Shown here piece by piece: positions 24,701 to 36,260 of a DNA stretch of 64,000 bases (within the stretch, counting starts at the first letter, position 1; each line of letters begins with the position of its first letter). The stretch is from Stenogyne calaminthoides (lineage: Eukaryota > Streptophyta > Magnoliopsida > Lamiales > Lamiaceae). The stretch spans positions 7,268,085-7,332,084 of the forward strand of contig JBBCBC010000033.1 of NCBI GenBank assembly GCA_037126765.1, in the 5' to 3' direction. The position numbers were made by a program, and so were the translations under genes. Below the pieces are notes generated by a model. It was given only the letters and a program-made list of their open reading frames with translations, did not search any database and was not told where the DNA came from.

Positions 24701-25046
24701 GACTCAATGTAGAAGGACAACGACTCACTCTCTTTTCCTATTGCATGTCCAAACTCATTGAGCGATAACGCAATAACATAGTATTTAATTAGGTTCAACG
24801 ATCAATCAATATATTTATCGATTTCAAAACATTCAATTGTAATAAAATTACGAAGTGTTTTTTCCGCTACGAGCTCTCTTAATAGATGACATTGTAACTA
24901 TACCCGAAGTGCTTCTCCCGGGAGTCGCTAGTGGTGGTGGGAGCATCAGTGTCACACTCTCTCAAGTCATCATATGCAGCATGATCATATGCGCCATGAT
25001 CTCCATCAGAATCTCCACCATCTCCGGGATATGGCAAACGAGACAT
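21771..25046 (-). pseudogene. CACTA transposase with Ulp1-type (C48) protease domain
   Basis: Read on the minus strand. The start ATG (complement at 25044-25046) gives MSRLPYPGDGGDSDGD. Blocks near 24600-24760 (a DYGTSL/LWDEL-like region), 24150-24200 (AKSIEERYRGSNKGYAP) and 23576-23767 (AMNMMGILTNKAAKLTKDVE) resemble the plant En/Spm transposase domain. The 3' half is an Ulp1-like cysteine protease: MSCQVLNNDEWLSATTIGLY (about 22800-22860), an N-H-W followed by ILVAIHMNT and VYFMDP (about 22350-22430; one-base slip after His), and VPRQRDNDHCGHFVCCFIED (21990-22059) with the catalytic Cys. It ends in a Lys/Trp/Tyr-rich tail with stop at 21771. Introns are clear (for example acceptor at 22060), but frame slips suggest a non-functional copy. 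Such fusions are known in plant CACTA elements. Confidence 0.7.
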
Positions 25047-25457
25047 GATCCTGTAAAGTAGAAGAAACAACATTTAATAAACAAAAAACAAACAATATTC
25101 ACAACCGGATGTTTCATACATGATAAGAACTATCTATCAAATTATATATGATACATATATCTACTTATAAGTTACATCCGCATCATCTACTTATAAATTA
25201 AAATTTCGGTTGATAGCATACTCTTATATTATGAACACATTTGTATTGAGACATGATCCTGTAAAGCAGAAGAAACAACATTTAATAAACAAAAAACAAA
25301 CAATATTCACAACCTGATGTTTCATACATGATAAGAACTATCTATGCAGTATACATGATACATCTACTTATAAGTTACATCTGCATCATCTACTTATAAA
25401 TTAAAATTTGGAGTTGATAGCATACTCTTTATACTATGAACACATGTGTATTAGCTA
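25042..25457. repeat. Tandem duplication inside CACTA, 208-bp period
   Basis: GACATGATCCTGTAAAG occurs at 25042 and 25250, and the following ~200 bp are repeated closely, including CATGATAAGAACTATCTAT and GATAGCATACTC. The first CACTA copy has this block only once. It lies just upstream of the transposase start codon on the minus strand. Confidence 0.9.
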
Positions 25458-26184
25458 GGCTTGAATGACATTGTCTTACGAAGTAGACCAATAATATAAA
25501 CAACAAGAGCAACTAAGTGTTATGGCAAAAATATAATATTTAAAAACTAAAAAACAAGTGCAACATATATAATATAAACAAAATTAACTAAGTGTTATAA
25601 ACAACAAAATTAGTTAGGTTCAAAAAACAACAAAGAGCAACATATATAATATGAATAAAGCTAAAAGCTTGAAAAATTCAATGAAAATCGACTTGAGTTG
25701 AGGCCCATTTTATATTTATATTTATTTGCCCCACTTTTCTTATAATCGATTAGATATTGCATATAAAATATTTCATGGAAGACCTATTCATTTGATTTTT
25801 TTTAACACGCGTTATATTGACTTACTCGTATATTAATGTTCAATTCAAGCTGTATAATCATATTTATAATGTTCAATACGGAATATGCAATATGAATAAA
25901 GTTAAAGCTTGAAAAAAAAGTAAAATTAAAGATTGCACAATCCTTGTACCAACCAACTAAGTGTTATGGGAGGGGAGGATGGGGGAGGATAGCGGCGATG
26001 GCGTAGAAGGGGAGGGCGGGAGGAGGGTAGGAGAGGGAGGAGCCGACGACTATTAGGAGTCAAATGACGGCGGCGATTTGGTTGAAGGGAAACCAACGAC
26101 GGCGATTTGGTCTTCGGTTTTTCGCGCGGCGATTTTGGGGGAGAAGAAATTGGAGAGAAAGAAATGAAGTCTGAGCTAGGTCTC

Positions 26185-26448
26185 GGTTCATATATATATA
26201 TATATATATAAAAAACAGCGGTTATTAACCGCTGTCCAAGTGTTTACTTAGACAGCGGTTAGTAACCGATGTGCAAAATAATATTAAACAATGGTTTTGA
26301 AACCATTTGTCTGTTTATTTTTGGACAGCGGTTTCAAAACCATTTGTCTATGTTTTTTTTTTTATAAAACCGCTCTCCAAGTTGTTCTTGGAAATCATTG
26401 GAAAAAAGGATGTCAAGTCTTGTTTGCAAGCTCAAATGTGTAGTAGTG
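26185..26448. repeat. CACTA right subterminal repeats and TA microsatellite
   Basis: A TA run (26190-26215) is followed by several copies of the AACCGCTGTCCAAG-type unit in both orientations up to the terminal CAAATGTGTAGTAGTG at 26433-26448. Confidence 0.8.
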
Positions 26449-26545
26449 GATCGAGCTTTGGGGAAATAATATGTACGAATTAATTACAAATGCACATCTC
26501 TACAAGTTTGGATTTTAAATGAGATGACATTCTTTCGACAAACCT
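26449..26545. mobile_element. TRIM-like element, right LTR, split by CACTA
   Basis: ATCTCTACAAGTTTGG then ATTTTAAATGAGATGACATT aligns with the right LTR of the first TRIM-like element (CCTCTCTATAAGTTCGAG, TTTTAGATGAGACCGAATT). It continues the copy broken at 21211. Confidence 0.55.
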
Positions 26546-26569
26546 AGCACCATCCTCTGTTTGGCAAGC

Positions 26570-27005
26570 CACAAATTTTTATTTTTGCAAATCGTCCCAA
26601 ATTAGTTAAAAGATTATTTTAGTATCGTAACTCTGTACATCAATTGCTCAATTTACGTCCAATTCTTGCCGAACGTTGTTTAAGTATCCCGGGACAATTT
26701 GCAAAAAGATAAAAAAAATTGGGACCAAAAATTAGCTAAAAACGACATTGGCTTTTGCGAAAATTGGACATATATAAATTCAGTACAAAATTACGAAACT
26801 AAATTGAATTTTTTAGACCATCTTGGGACGATTTACTAAAAGGTAAAAATTACGGTACCAAAAAGGGCACCGAATTTTGCAAAAAATGGGCATAAATTAA
26901 ACAAGGTACAAAATTACTAGACAAAATTGAATCTTCAGAATATCTTGGAACAATTTGTAGACAAAAGTAAAAGTTAGGAGACCAAAAATATTTTAATCTC
27001 CGTGC
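26570..27005. repeat. Degenerate ~120-130-bp tandem repeat upstream of WAT1
   Basis: Three recognisable units start near 26687, 26820 and 26940, each with a TCTTGGGACAATTTG-like opening, then GGGACCAAAAA and a CAAAATTAC block; a weaker one precedes them. It ends about 120 bp before the TATA box. Confidence 0.7.
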
Positions 27006-27123
27006 GCGCGTGTATAGCTAGCCGTCTAGGTGCTCTTTTTTCTTTTTACACATAGTGCGATGGGGTGTTGTCATGTCAACTAAGTGGTGCAAATTAGATT
27101 AGTACTAAAACTAAAAGGAATTG

Positions 27124-27131
27124 TATAAATA
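27124..27131 (+). promoter_or_regulatory. WAT1: TATA box of the WAT1 gene
   Basis: TATAAATA lies 229 bp before the ATG. A CT-rich leader with repeated CTTCTT follows at 27285-27305, common in plant 5' leaders. The transcription start itself cannot be seen. Confidence 0.55.
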
Positions 27132-27359
27132 CTTGTATATAGAGAAGAATGTGGGAGACAACCAAAAACATTGTCAAAGCTCACGTTTGAAATTAGGGCC
27201 CTCATGTGGGATACCCCTCTCCTTCTCATTTCTATATTTATACCCTACACTCTACCCTAGTACTCTCACCACAATTCATCAAACCCTTTCTTCTTCTTCT
27301 TCTTCCTTAGTTTTAATTAGCAACACTCTTTGCTTAATTGCTTGATTTGATCATCAACA

Positions 27360-30300
27360 ATGGCTGATGCCGTCGGTGGTGGTGGTTCGACTCTGGCTCG
27401 GAGAATGTGCTCCATTCCCGAGAGGTTTCAGCTCCATTTGTCCATGCTTGCCTTGCAGTTTGGATATGCCGGTTTTCATGTCGTTTCCCGTGCGGCGCTT
27501 AATATGGGAATTAGCAAGATTGTGTTCCCGGTTTATAGGAACGTTCTTGCTTTCCTTCTTCTCTTGCCGTTTGCCTACTTTCTTGAAAAGTACGCCCCTT
27601 TTTCGATCATTTTTCGTGTTTTTTAGTAATTAGTTCAATTTTTTCAGAACTTGATCTTCTTTCTTGAATAGGAAGGAGAGACCCCCTATTACGTGGAACT
27701 TCATCGTCCAGTTCTTCCTACTTGCAATTGTTGGGTATGATAATTCTCTCTCAAGTTAAATTTTCATTTTAGTACTGTAACTTTGATCTTTTTCGCGGAA
27801 TATTTTAGATTTTAGTCTTGTAAATGCTTAATTATTTTTTGATTTGATCTCAAAGTCGTCGAAATTTGAAGTACATATACGACGTTGTGTTGAGGCACGT
27901 TTTCAGCACGTGAGCAGTAAAATTGTTTCCACAATTTTTGCATTTTTCGTAAAAGTTTCATAGCACGTGCCAAAAGTATGCCGTGCTTCAAATTCTGATT
28001 ATTTTTTAACCAAATTCGGAACAACTAATGAGTTACCTACGAGACTAAATTGGAAAAAAAAATAAAAATTGAAAGAATAAAAATTATTTTAAATCATTCT
28101 CACAGATTTTGGAGACAGAATTCTAATTTGAGATTAATTTTTTTTACAGAATTACTGCAAATCAAGGATTCTACTTGTTGGGACTGGACAACACATCACC
28201 AACGTTCGCTTCCGCAATACAAAACTCAGTTCCCGCCATCACATTCCTCATGGCAGTCATTCTTAGGTAAGACAATCAGTATTAATTATATTATTAAAAG
28301 GTATTAGCTATTCAACTATAAAGTATTAGTTGGAGACCAACAAAATTTCACCAAATTAGATTTACAAATAATAAATTTCAACATCCCTTTTAACCACATA
28401 TTTTTTTTAAAAAAACTCACTACCATTTTATTAATTCACTTTTTCCAGGATAGAAAAAGTAAGATTCGACCGGAAAGACGGTATCTCAAAGGTGGCGGGC
28501 ACGCTTTTCTGCGTGGCGGGGGCATCTGTGATCACGCTCTACAAGGGCCCCACAATCTACAGCCCCACCCCGCCCCTTCAGGCGGCGGCGGCGTCCACGG
28601 CGGCGATGCAGCTGCCGTATTTGGGGGACGCGAAGGGGAAGAGCTGGACGCTGGGTTGCATATTCCTGATCGGGCACTGCCTGTCGTGGTCGGGCTGGCT
28701 GGTGCTACAGGCCCCCGTTCTGAAAAAATACCCAGCCCGGCTTTCCTTCACTTCGTACCAGTGCTTCTTTGGGATTATTCAGTTTCTCGTAATTGCGGCT
28801 TTCGTTGAGAGGGACCCCAACGCTTGGCTTGTGCACTCGGGCGCCGAGCTCTTTAGTGTCTTCTATGCTGTAAGTAATTGCTTCTTCTGTTTTACGCTGT
28901 TACTTTTATGTTCCGTGAGAAATTAACTAATTGCATGGCTCCGGGGGCGAAATGGTCATTTTCCAATTTTTAAAACTGGAGTTCAGTAGCAATTGTGTGT
29001 ACGCTGCTAATACCGTTCAATGAAAAAAAGTACTCCTGCTCGGTGAAAATAGTAGTACTGAATAACTAATACTTTTTAGTGAAACAACTAACACCATATG
29101 AAAATGCGTTGAGATTGCTTCACAGTTAAATAGTTGGATTTTCTTGGTTATCACGCCAATATTTGTGATGGCATAAATGAATCTAGTACTCCTGCTCTTT
29201 TTAATAAATTAATCTTTTGACCTTTAAAAAAATTGAAATATCATAAAAAATTATGTGAAATTGTTCCACAGAGTATGAATGATGGGGACAAAAACTATGT
29301 GAAATATATTTTTTTATGATATTGAAAAGAGTATAACATTTAATTATCGCACAGAGAATACTATTTGTGAAACGGTCTCATGTAAATTTTTAATCATTGA
29401 CTATTTATTTGATTAGATTAAGTAAAATCAATGCATGTATATCAATCAAGATGTACATCAATCAAAAATAAATGCGGTGATAGCAACATAACAATTCATG
29501 GCCAGAAAACTATGAGTATTAAATGTACATCTAGCAATTACTAATTTGCTGAAAATGAAATAAAATTGACCATAGCAAGTGAAAAGTATTAAATAATAGT
29601 GTCGAAACAATGGCATACATAATTGGAGCAGAAGTGGGGCTTAAAACATCCATGCGTGAGCTGAGCCACGTGATCCACCATATGTTAAGTCAATGTGACA
29701 TTATTCTTTTGAAATCTGTTTATTTTGCCCAGATGTTATTTCTCTGGCAAACACGGAATAAAAATGCGATGATATTATTAAATATTTGAAAGGAGGGAAT
29801 TGATTGGGTGTGTTGCGGTGCAGGGAATAGTGGCATCAGGGATCGCATTCGCTGTACAAATATGGTGCATTGATAGGGGGGGCCCAGTGTTCGTGGCGGT
29901 GTATCAGCCTGTTCAGACACTTGTTGTCGCTATCATGACTTCCGTTCTCTTGGGGGAAGAATTCTATTTGGGAGGGTATGAATGATTCAAACACTCTCTC
30001 TCTCTCTTTTATTATATTTATTTATTTCTCTCTTTTAATTGATAAATAAGTGTTATTTTGAAGTATCATTTTTTAGTTCTAAAAGCAGTATTTAAGTTTT
30101 TTGTATGATTCAAACGCGTAAATGCGATTTATAGTAAGATTTTTACAATTATCTGATTTCGTTATACAATTTATTTACACTAAACCGTGAAACTAATAAT
30201 ATAAAAAAATAATTATACGATTCAATATAAATAAATTGTATTTTTAATATAATAAGTTACATGGTTTTAAAAATTAATTTTTAAAATCTAGGTGACTTTT

Positions 30301-31526
30301 GAAATCTTGATAACCGGTAAAATGGGTGTTTGCATTTTGGTTTCCTAGTAGTACATAATAGGTTTATAGGAGTGGTGCAATTGGGTTTTTGTTTATGTTT
30401 TTCTTTTCAAAATTCAAATCATGGTTTTTAAACGCCAAAACAAACCATCACCTTAACGAATAACGGTTTTGAATCGTTTTATAATTACTTTAAAATGCTA
30501 ATGTTTCTATATTCTATTTTATGTCTTTTTACAACCTCAGATCTGATGAATTATGTAAAGTGGAACTAATCTATTTATTTGTACATATACTTGATGGAAT
30601 CTATTGTAGAATGACAGATTTGACCCTTGAATTTTTTTTTTGTGGTTAAATGTGGGAATCTTGTTTTCATCTCTTTGGACCAAATTGATGTCAAGATGAA
30701 TGATGCAATTGGCAAAGTCCCACATGCACATTCCTAGCCATAGAACCAATCCCATGCATGTTTGTTCGCGTTCATCCATATCTTTAGTGCCAAGAATGTC
30801 TCTACAATTCATTGCATGTCCTTTCATTTTATAAATAATGCATCCCCATTCTCCCGACCATCTAGATTCACTCTAAGGTCATTGCTTCTTGTTCAAATCT
30901 TTTTAATCCTAAAATATAATATCTCTATGATCCCATTTTTCTTTTCTTTTATATATAATAATACTTGGTAATTATTTAATTACAAGTGATATACTATTTA
31001 TATATACGACTTTTAACATAAATTACTTGTATTTAATATTATAGTATTAAGAAATGCTAGGTGTTGTATGCACCAGGTGCACCGTATATTTCATAGATTA
31101 CTTTAGAAACTTACAACTTGTTTATTGAAACTTAATTACGACTTGTTACACTAAATCGTGTAATTATATTTTACGAACATAAGTTGCACGTTTCAGTGTA
31201 ACATATCGCAAATTTCAGTACAACAAATTGTAAGTTTCTAAAATAAATTATTGGCAAAAAGAAAGAGAAAGTATAATTAATTTATTGGCAAAGACCAAAA
31301 ATGGCTCATATTTGTGGTTGCGAAGCACAGGATCATTGGAGCAGTACTGATTATAACCGGGTTGTACCTTGTGCTATGGGGGAAAAGCGCGGAGAGAAAA
31401 TTCGCAGCAGCAGATAAGGCAGCAATCCAGTGCCCCGCGGAGCACAGCGCCAGCAGAGCAACACCGCAGATCAAGTCATCCATCACGCAACCACTTCTTC
31501 TATCTCAGTCAACGGAAAATGCATGA
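27360..31526 (+). CDS. WAT1: WAT1-like vacuolar auxin transporter (six exons)
   Basis: Exons: 27360-27589, 27672-27734, 28150-28266, 28449-28869, 29824-29975, 31331-31526. All introns are GT...AG and the joined frame is 1179 nt, 392 residues plus stop. The product belongs to the EamA/drug-metabolite transporter family of plants (nodulin MtN21-like): two EamA repeats, about residues 25-155 and 200-340, and ten expected membrane helices. Marker blocks are QFGYAGFHVVSRAALNMGIS, ITANQGFYLLGLDNTSPTFA, LIGHCLSWSGWLVLQAPVLK and WCIDRGGPVFVAVYQPVQ. Length and near-unbroken match to Arabidopsis WAT1 as I recall it support orthology. WAT1 exports auxin from the vacuole and is needed for secondary wall formation in fibres; that is known of the family, not seen here. 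The loop at about residues 170-190 is Ala/Pro-rich and the most divergent part. No disabling change was found. Confidence 0.95.
27767..28053. mobile_element. Probable small inverted-repeat element in WAT1 intron 2
   Basis: The left end TTTTAGTACTGTAACTTT partly matches, inverted, CCTACGAGACTAAATTGG at the right. The interior contains near-palindromic GCACG blocks (27895-27985). The target duplication is not clear, so this is a tentative call. Confidence 0.4.
31057..31254. mobile_element. MITE in WAT1 intron 5
   Basis: GTATGCACCAGGTGCACC opens the element. Inverted arms TTTAGAAACTTACAA (about 31101-31115) and TTGTAAGTTTCTAAA (31228-31242) form a hairpin. The same family recurs at 34712-34935. 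It ends 76 bp before the last exon's acceptor site. Confidence 0.6.
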
Positions 31527-32216
31527 CCAGCTGACTTCAATTAGCCTTTTTGCTGGAAAACACCAAAGAAATCTCTCAATCCAGTTCAGCTATGCTTATT
31601 ATTAAATGGCGTGTTTGCAGTGTGTATCAAGAATTATTATTAATATTTGTATTAGGGTTTTGCTTTTAATTTTTAATAGTTAGGAGAGTGCTTTATATTA
31701 AAAAAAAAAAAAAAAAAATTGAAGAGGGTTTTGAGGGGATGAATGTGTAATGATTATGATCTTTGTGACATGGGGTGGGTCTAAGCATGGATCCCCCTTT
31801 GGTTTTTATATATTAATGTATGACTACCAAATTTTAATGGTGTTAATTAATTTTTTTCAGCTAATTATTTATTTATATTAAAGTTGCATTTGCATTGAGA
31901 ATGTATGAATTTATTAAGTGCAACGGTATATGGGTTGGAATCCTGCATACAATATCATTCATTTTTTTCTTTTAAACTAAAATGTTGGTATTGATATTAT
32001 TGATAATTAACTTTTATTATTTATGGGCCTAGCAATTCCTATTTTTCCAGTTACTTTATTTTATGTATAATCTTAGATAAAATAATTCATAAACAATGTA
32101 TTTTTATTATATACAATAAAATACATATTTCGATTATATAATAAATTATTTTTGATGATATATAAATTTAACGTTGCACGAATTTGATGACTGACAACGT
32201 TTTTTATTTTTTAAAA
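31527..32216. other. WAT1 3' flank
   Basis: Presumed 3' untranslated sequence, with an A run at about 31700-31718. No AATAAA was seen in the first 170 bp, so the poly(A) site is uncertain. AT-rich DNA with no further gene follows. Confidence 0.4.
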
Positions 32217-32550
32217 GTTCAAATTAGGGATGGCAATATCACCCCGGCCCGGCCCGACCCGCCCTGATCCGCACTGTTTGGGTCGGACCCGTCCCGTACT
32301 CGTAGTGAAATGGGGAGAGTCTGGGTATTACTCAGGACCAGTGCCCCGGACTCGCGCCCCGTTTTATTTATTAAAAATTAAAATATATGTTATATAATAT
32401 ATGCTAATACAATATACTTTTACTCTTTTTTTTCATATTTATTAATATGTAAATAACAACAATTCAACTTTATAGACATTTTTTAGGTCAATATAAAATA
32501 TAATATGTTATTTCAATTAAAATTATCCATTGATATCAAAATCTTAAATT

Positions 32551-32596
<46 letters not shown>

Positions 32597-32725
32597 TTTA
32601 AAAAGGTCGCCTGGCCATGACCGTGCCCGGAAAGGTCGAGACCCGACTTCGTCCGTTTAAAAAGAGCGGGATGGGTCCGGGTATCTAAGTACCCAACCCG
32701 ACCCATTGCCATCCCTAGTTCAAAT
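32217..32725. mobile_element. Non-autonomous hAT element with 8-bp duplication
   Basis: The element is 32225-32717 (493 bp) with inverted ends TAGGGATGGCAAT and ATTGCCATCCCTA. It is flanked by GTTCAAAT at 32217-32224 and 32718-32725, an exact 8-bp duplication as expected for hAT transposition. The interior has CCCGGCCC-type GC-rich blocks near both ends and a long AT microsatellite (32553-32588). No transposase. Confidence 0.92.
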
Positions 32726-32740
32726 CCCACTTAAAAAATT

Positions 32741-32953
32741 TGAATGCGTGAACCAGGTGGCTTAGCCCACCTGGCCACTGGGCTCCTCAATTGAGTGGGA
32801 GACTCAGGTTCGATTCTCTTTGGGAACGAATTGGAGTATGGGAGTTATAAGGTGGCTTGGTGAATTTGTGGAGTGTTTGGGTGCTTGGTGTACTAACTAC
32901 TAACAAATAACAACTAACTTTGTCCGATCAACAAAAAAAATCTGAATGCGTGA
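32741..32953 (+). mobile_element. tRNA-derived SINE with target duplication
   Basis: The body, about 32752-32942, has an A-box-like GTGGCTTAGCCCACCTGG and a B-box GGTTCGATTCT about 45 bp later, then an A-rich tail (CAACAAAAAAAAT). It is flanked by TGAATGCGTGA at 32741-32751 and 32943-32953. Boxes, tail and duplication together define a SINE. It lies 24 bp from the hAT element. Confidence 0.88.
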
Positions 32954-34711
32954 TTTTTCGATTTTGGTCGAAGGTGTCCTTTCCAGCCGTTGTTAAGAGC
33001 TGCTTATACCTTTCTACTTCTTTTTATTTTTATATTCGTTCATGATTCGGTGATGATATCGAGTAATTTATCAGTTCGATTCAAACAAGATATGGTATTA
33101 ATATAGTTGTGTTTAATTGTTATATACATCATAGGAAATAAGTGTTTTACTATTCACTAAGCGCCGAGAGTAGTGAAGTGCATATTTTGTTTTTAAAAAA
33201 TCGTGTCTAACACGAGTCTCGATTACTTAATTTCTATATTTTTTTTTCATCCATCTACATTGCACCCTATTATTAATTAGTCAGTCTAGAAAGTGTTTGA
33301 GTTCATTTCTTATAATTGGGATCACCGTTCTAGCAATATAGTTGATTAATTTATTGGAAGACTTACTAATAGATACATTTCAGGATTGCAAATTTACTAA
33401 TAGTTATATATGTGGGTACATTTACACTTTCGTGTTCAATATTGATTATACATATATGCAATCTCGTTTGTACCTATTAGTAATTTGCATCAAAAATTTA
33501 TATCTATTACTTTTTTTTAAGTAAAAAATCATTTATTAAATGAATGATGAGTAAAGAGAGTGTCATATACATTATTGGCTCACATCTTTACGAGAGTCAT
33601 TAGCACTCTAGTATTTTTCTAGAATTTTCTAATCAATCTGAAAATGAAAAAATACAAAAGGAAGGATATTTTTTAACACCAACTCTAAAATCTACCCTTG
33701 ACTTTTTCCAACGCCTTGTCCAATTCGAAGCGTTTCCCATCAAAAACCAATTTACTTCTACCTTTTCAAATAATCCAAAAAATGAAATTTCACAAACTTG
33801 TTGCAAACATATTATCTTTCTTGTCAAGAAGTAGCCTGAGTGAAAGAAAAGTGTCTTGAGATAATTTTCCCTAATTTTAATTTATTTACTTTCCTGTCAA
33901 TTTTTTTTTTTTTTTTTTTGCAATTTGTCTCTAATTACATCTAATATTAATTTCACCTGCCCACACGCATGAAATTGGTCAAATTGTGCAATTTGGTCGT
34001 GAGAGATTACTTGTGACCCACAGCATTTGCACGCCAATAATTATTGAGTTTAGAGATGCGAAATAGAAGTCGCATCACATCATCACATAACTCTTTTGGT
34101 ATGTTGCTAATGGCATGTAATCATAATTGAGTATTTGAGTTGTCACTCTTTTAGTGATTTTTCTTTCTTTTCCGTGCTTCCCAAATAGTAATTGCTCTAA
34201 TAAGGACTAACATATAAACCAACAAAAAAACACCATGCATATATAAACTAATCAAATAACAAAATAATAAAAAGTAATAAAACCAAAGTGAGACGCGTGG
34301 TAAAGATTAATTATTGTATTAAACAGTTACATTTTGGAATGCATGATTTGTACTGAAAAAATAAGATCTCATCATGAAATCTTAAAAGGCAGAAATATCT
34401 AAAAAGAAAGGGGGTGTTTTCAAAAATTTATAAATGATTATAGTCATCTAGAATTGTGTGCAAAAGTTATTTGAAATGTTTTATTTCTCTTTTAATAGCT
34501 TAAATAAATTCTCATAAGCTATAAGTTATAAGCTTGAAAGAGGATGCTTTTAGTAGCTTATTAGTCTTTTCTTAAAACTTTTAACTTTTTTTTGCATACA
34601 CTATTAACTTTTTTTTAATTTTCTTACAACACTATAAACTTCTACTATTAATCACTTTTACCATAATCATTAATTTTAATTACTTCTTTAAAACCATAAA
34701 TTTTTGCCCCT
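32954..34711. other. Intergenic, no gene seen
   Basis: AT-rich. A T run at about 33900-33920 is the only simple feature. No coding similarity or clear element ends were recognised. Confidence 0.5.
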
Positions 34712-34935
34712 TAAGAGTGGGTCTCATTAACAACGTGCATTTCATAGTGTATTTTAAAATTTTGCAATTCATTGTATTGAAATTTGCAAGTTGTGACACT
34801 GAAACATGTAATTTGTGTTCGCAAAATATAGTTACATATTCCAATGTAACAAATTATAAATTTTAATTAGTGCAACAAATTACAAATTTTAAAATACACT
34901 ATGGAGTGAATGGTGTACCTGGTGTATAGACCTAA
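34712..34935. mobile_element. MITE, same family as the WAT1 intron 5 copy
   Basis: Inverted arms CATAGTGTATTTTAAAATT (left, about 34744) and AATTTTAAAATACACTATG (right, about 34880-34905). The outer end TGGTGTACCTGGTGTAT is the inverse of the CACCAGGTGCACC opening of the 31057 copy. No coding capacity. Confidence 0.65.
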
Positions 34936-35271
34936 CCAAAGACAAATTCTCAATCGGTGGTGATCGAGTTTAAAATATATATAATTATTGAAATGTTACT
35001 CTCCCCATCGCAATTTAGATGCATCATTTATTGTTTGCATGAGTTTTAAAGTGCAGGTTGTTTATTAGTATTAAATGAGATAAAATTATTTTTTTTATTA
35101 ATGAAGGTTGAATGGTAAAATAATTACATATGTAAATAAAATTATTTTTAATGATATGTTTAAAATATTTGAAGGGGATAGTTTAAAGTGATTGAGTTGC
35201 TTTATTTATATTTTAAAAAGTTATGCATCAAATTTGGAACGGAATTTTTGGAACAATGATAGTTTTTAGGA

Positions 35272-35745
35272 AAATGTCAAATCAGGGCCTGAAAAATAGC
35301 AAAACTATCAATTTAAAGTTTGAAAGATTTTTCCTATCGATTCAAGGCCTAAAAGATAGAAAACTATCAATTTAGGACCTGAAAGATAAAAACTATCAAT
35401 TTGAGACTCACACATTTTAAGGCCATGTTTGACACTTATATTTCATATCCTTATTTCATGTTCTTATATTTTTTTTTTATAATTTACGGTTCAAGGTTTA
35501 CGATTCAGGGGGTTTAGGGTTCATGGTTCAATGTTTAGGGTTAATCGTTTAGGGTTTAGTGTTCAGGGTTTAGGGTTTTAGTGTCAAACATGGCCTTAAA
35601 ATTTATAAGCCTCGAATTGATAGTTTCTATCTTTCAGGCTCTGAATTGATAGTTTTCAATCTTCCAGGCCTTGAATCGATAGAAAAAATCTTTCAAGCCT
35701 TAAATTGATAGTTTTACCATCTTTCAGACCCTGAAATGATAAAAC
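35272..35745. mobile_element. Foldback element with telomere-like repeats in the loop
   Basis: The arms 35272-35436 and 35580-35745 are inverted copies of each other, meeting at GGCCATGTTTGACACT and its inverse. Each arm is itself made of about four units of a ~40-bp repeat containing CTGAAAGATAGAAAACTATC. The central 35491-35580 is a run of TTTAGGGTT and variants (GGTTTAGGG, TTCAGGG), like degenerate plant telomere repeats. No coding frame. Confidence 0.8.
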
Positions 35746-35759
35746 TTCTAGTTGTTATG

Positions 35760-36260
35760 CATATAATCTCTACTATATATAAAGACAAACTTTTAGGCAA
35801 AGTCAAATTACTATATTTCAAAATCTCTCTAATCTCAATAACTCTAATTTTAAATTTAATCTCAACCGTACATTTATATTTTCTAATCTCTACCATACAT
35901 TACATGAAATATTATAAATTTATTATAAAATATATTAATAATCAAATCTAAAAAATATGCTAATAATCAAATTTTATATATAATTTAATTCTTTTTTTTG
36001 ACAAATTTTATATATAATTTATTTCAATTTTTCTATAAATTTAAATATTAAGTCATTATTATTCAATTTTCTTCTTTTGTCTATTAATTATTTTACATAA
36101 TCAAAGCCAATTCTAATTTACTATATATACGGGACTACATTCTAATTTTTATATATAATTTTTATATATAAAGGTGATATTAAAAGAAATATAGTTCACT
36201 CGGGATCATACAAGTTTATTTTTGTGCAATAATGCATCCAATTCGGACGGGAGAGTATAA
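35760..36260. other. AT-rich stretch, possible Helitron-type fragment
   Basis: It starts ATCTCTACTATATATAAAG, similar to the 5' ends of some plant Helitrons, and has ATATACGGGACTA near 36125. Neither a 3' hairpin nor a CTRR end was confirmed, so this is only a possibility. Confidence 0.25.

Larger units (their letters stand above)
21212..26448 (-). mobile_element. Complete CACTA (En/Spm) DNA transposon
   Basis: 5237 bp, beginning CACTAATACACATTTG and ending, as reverse complement, CACTACTACACATTTG. Both ends have dense subterminal repeats built on CTTGGACAGCGGTT and its inverse (21230-21350 and 26210-26400), the normal binding sites for the CACTA DNA-binding protein. The flanking triplets are GGT and GAT, so the expected 3-bp duplication is off by one base. 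The internal gene is on the minus strand. It sits inside a TRIM-like element. Confidence 0.9.

Noticed and set aside
25042..25457. CRISPR-like or satellite array
   Set aside because: Only two copies with a 208-bp period; a simple tandem duplication inside the CACTA element.
27367..27633. Second open frame overlapping WAT1 exon 1
   Set aside because: A shadow frame in GC-rich coding DNA; the other frame gives the conserved WAT1 sequence.
31700..31718. A run after WAT1 as proof of a retroposed gene copy
   Set aside because: The gene has five introns, so it is not a processed copy; the A run is a genomic homopolymer.
35491..35580. Interstitial telomere or chromosome end
   Set aside because: The repeats are few, degenerate and lie exactly in the loop of an inverted repeat, so they belong to the foldback element.
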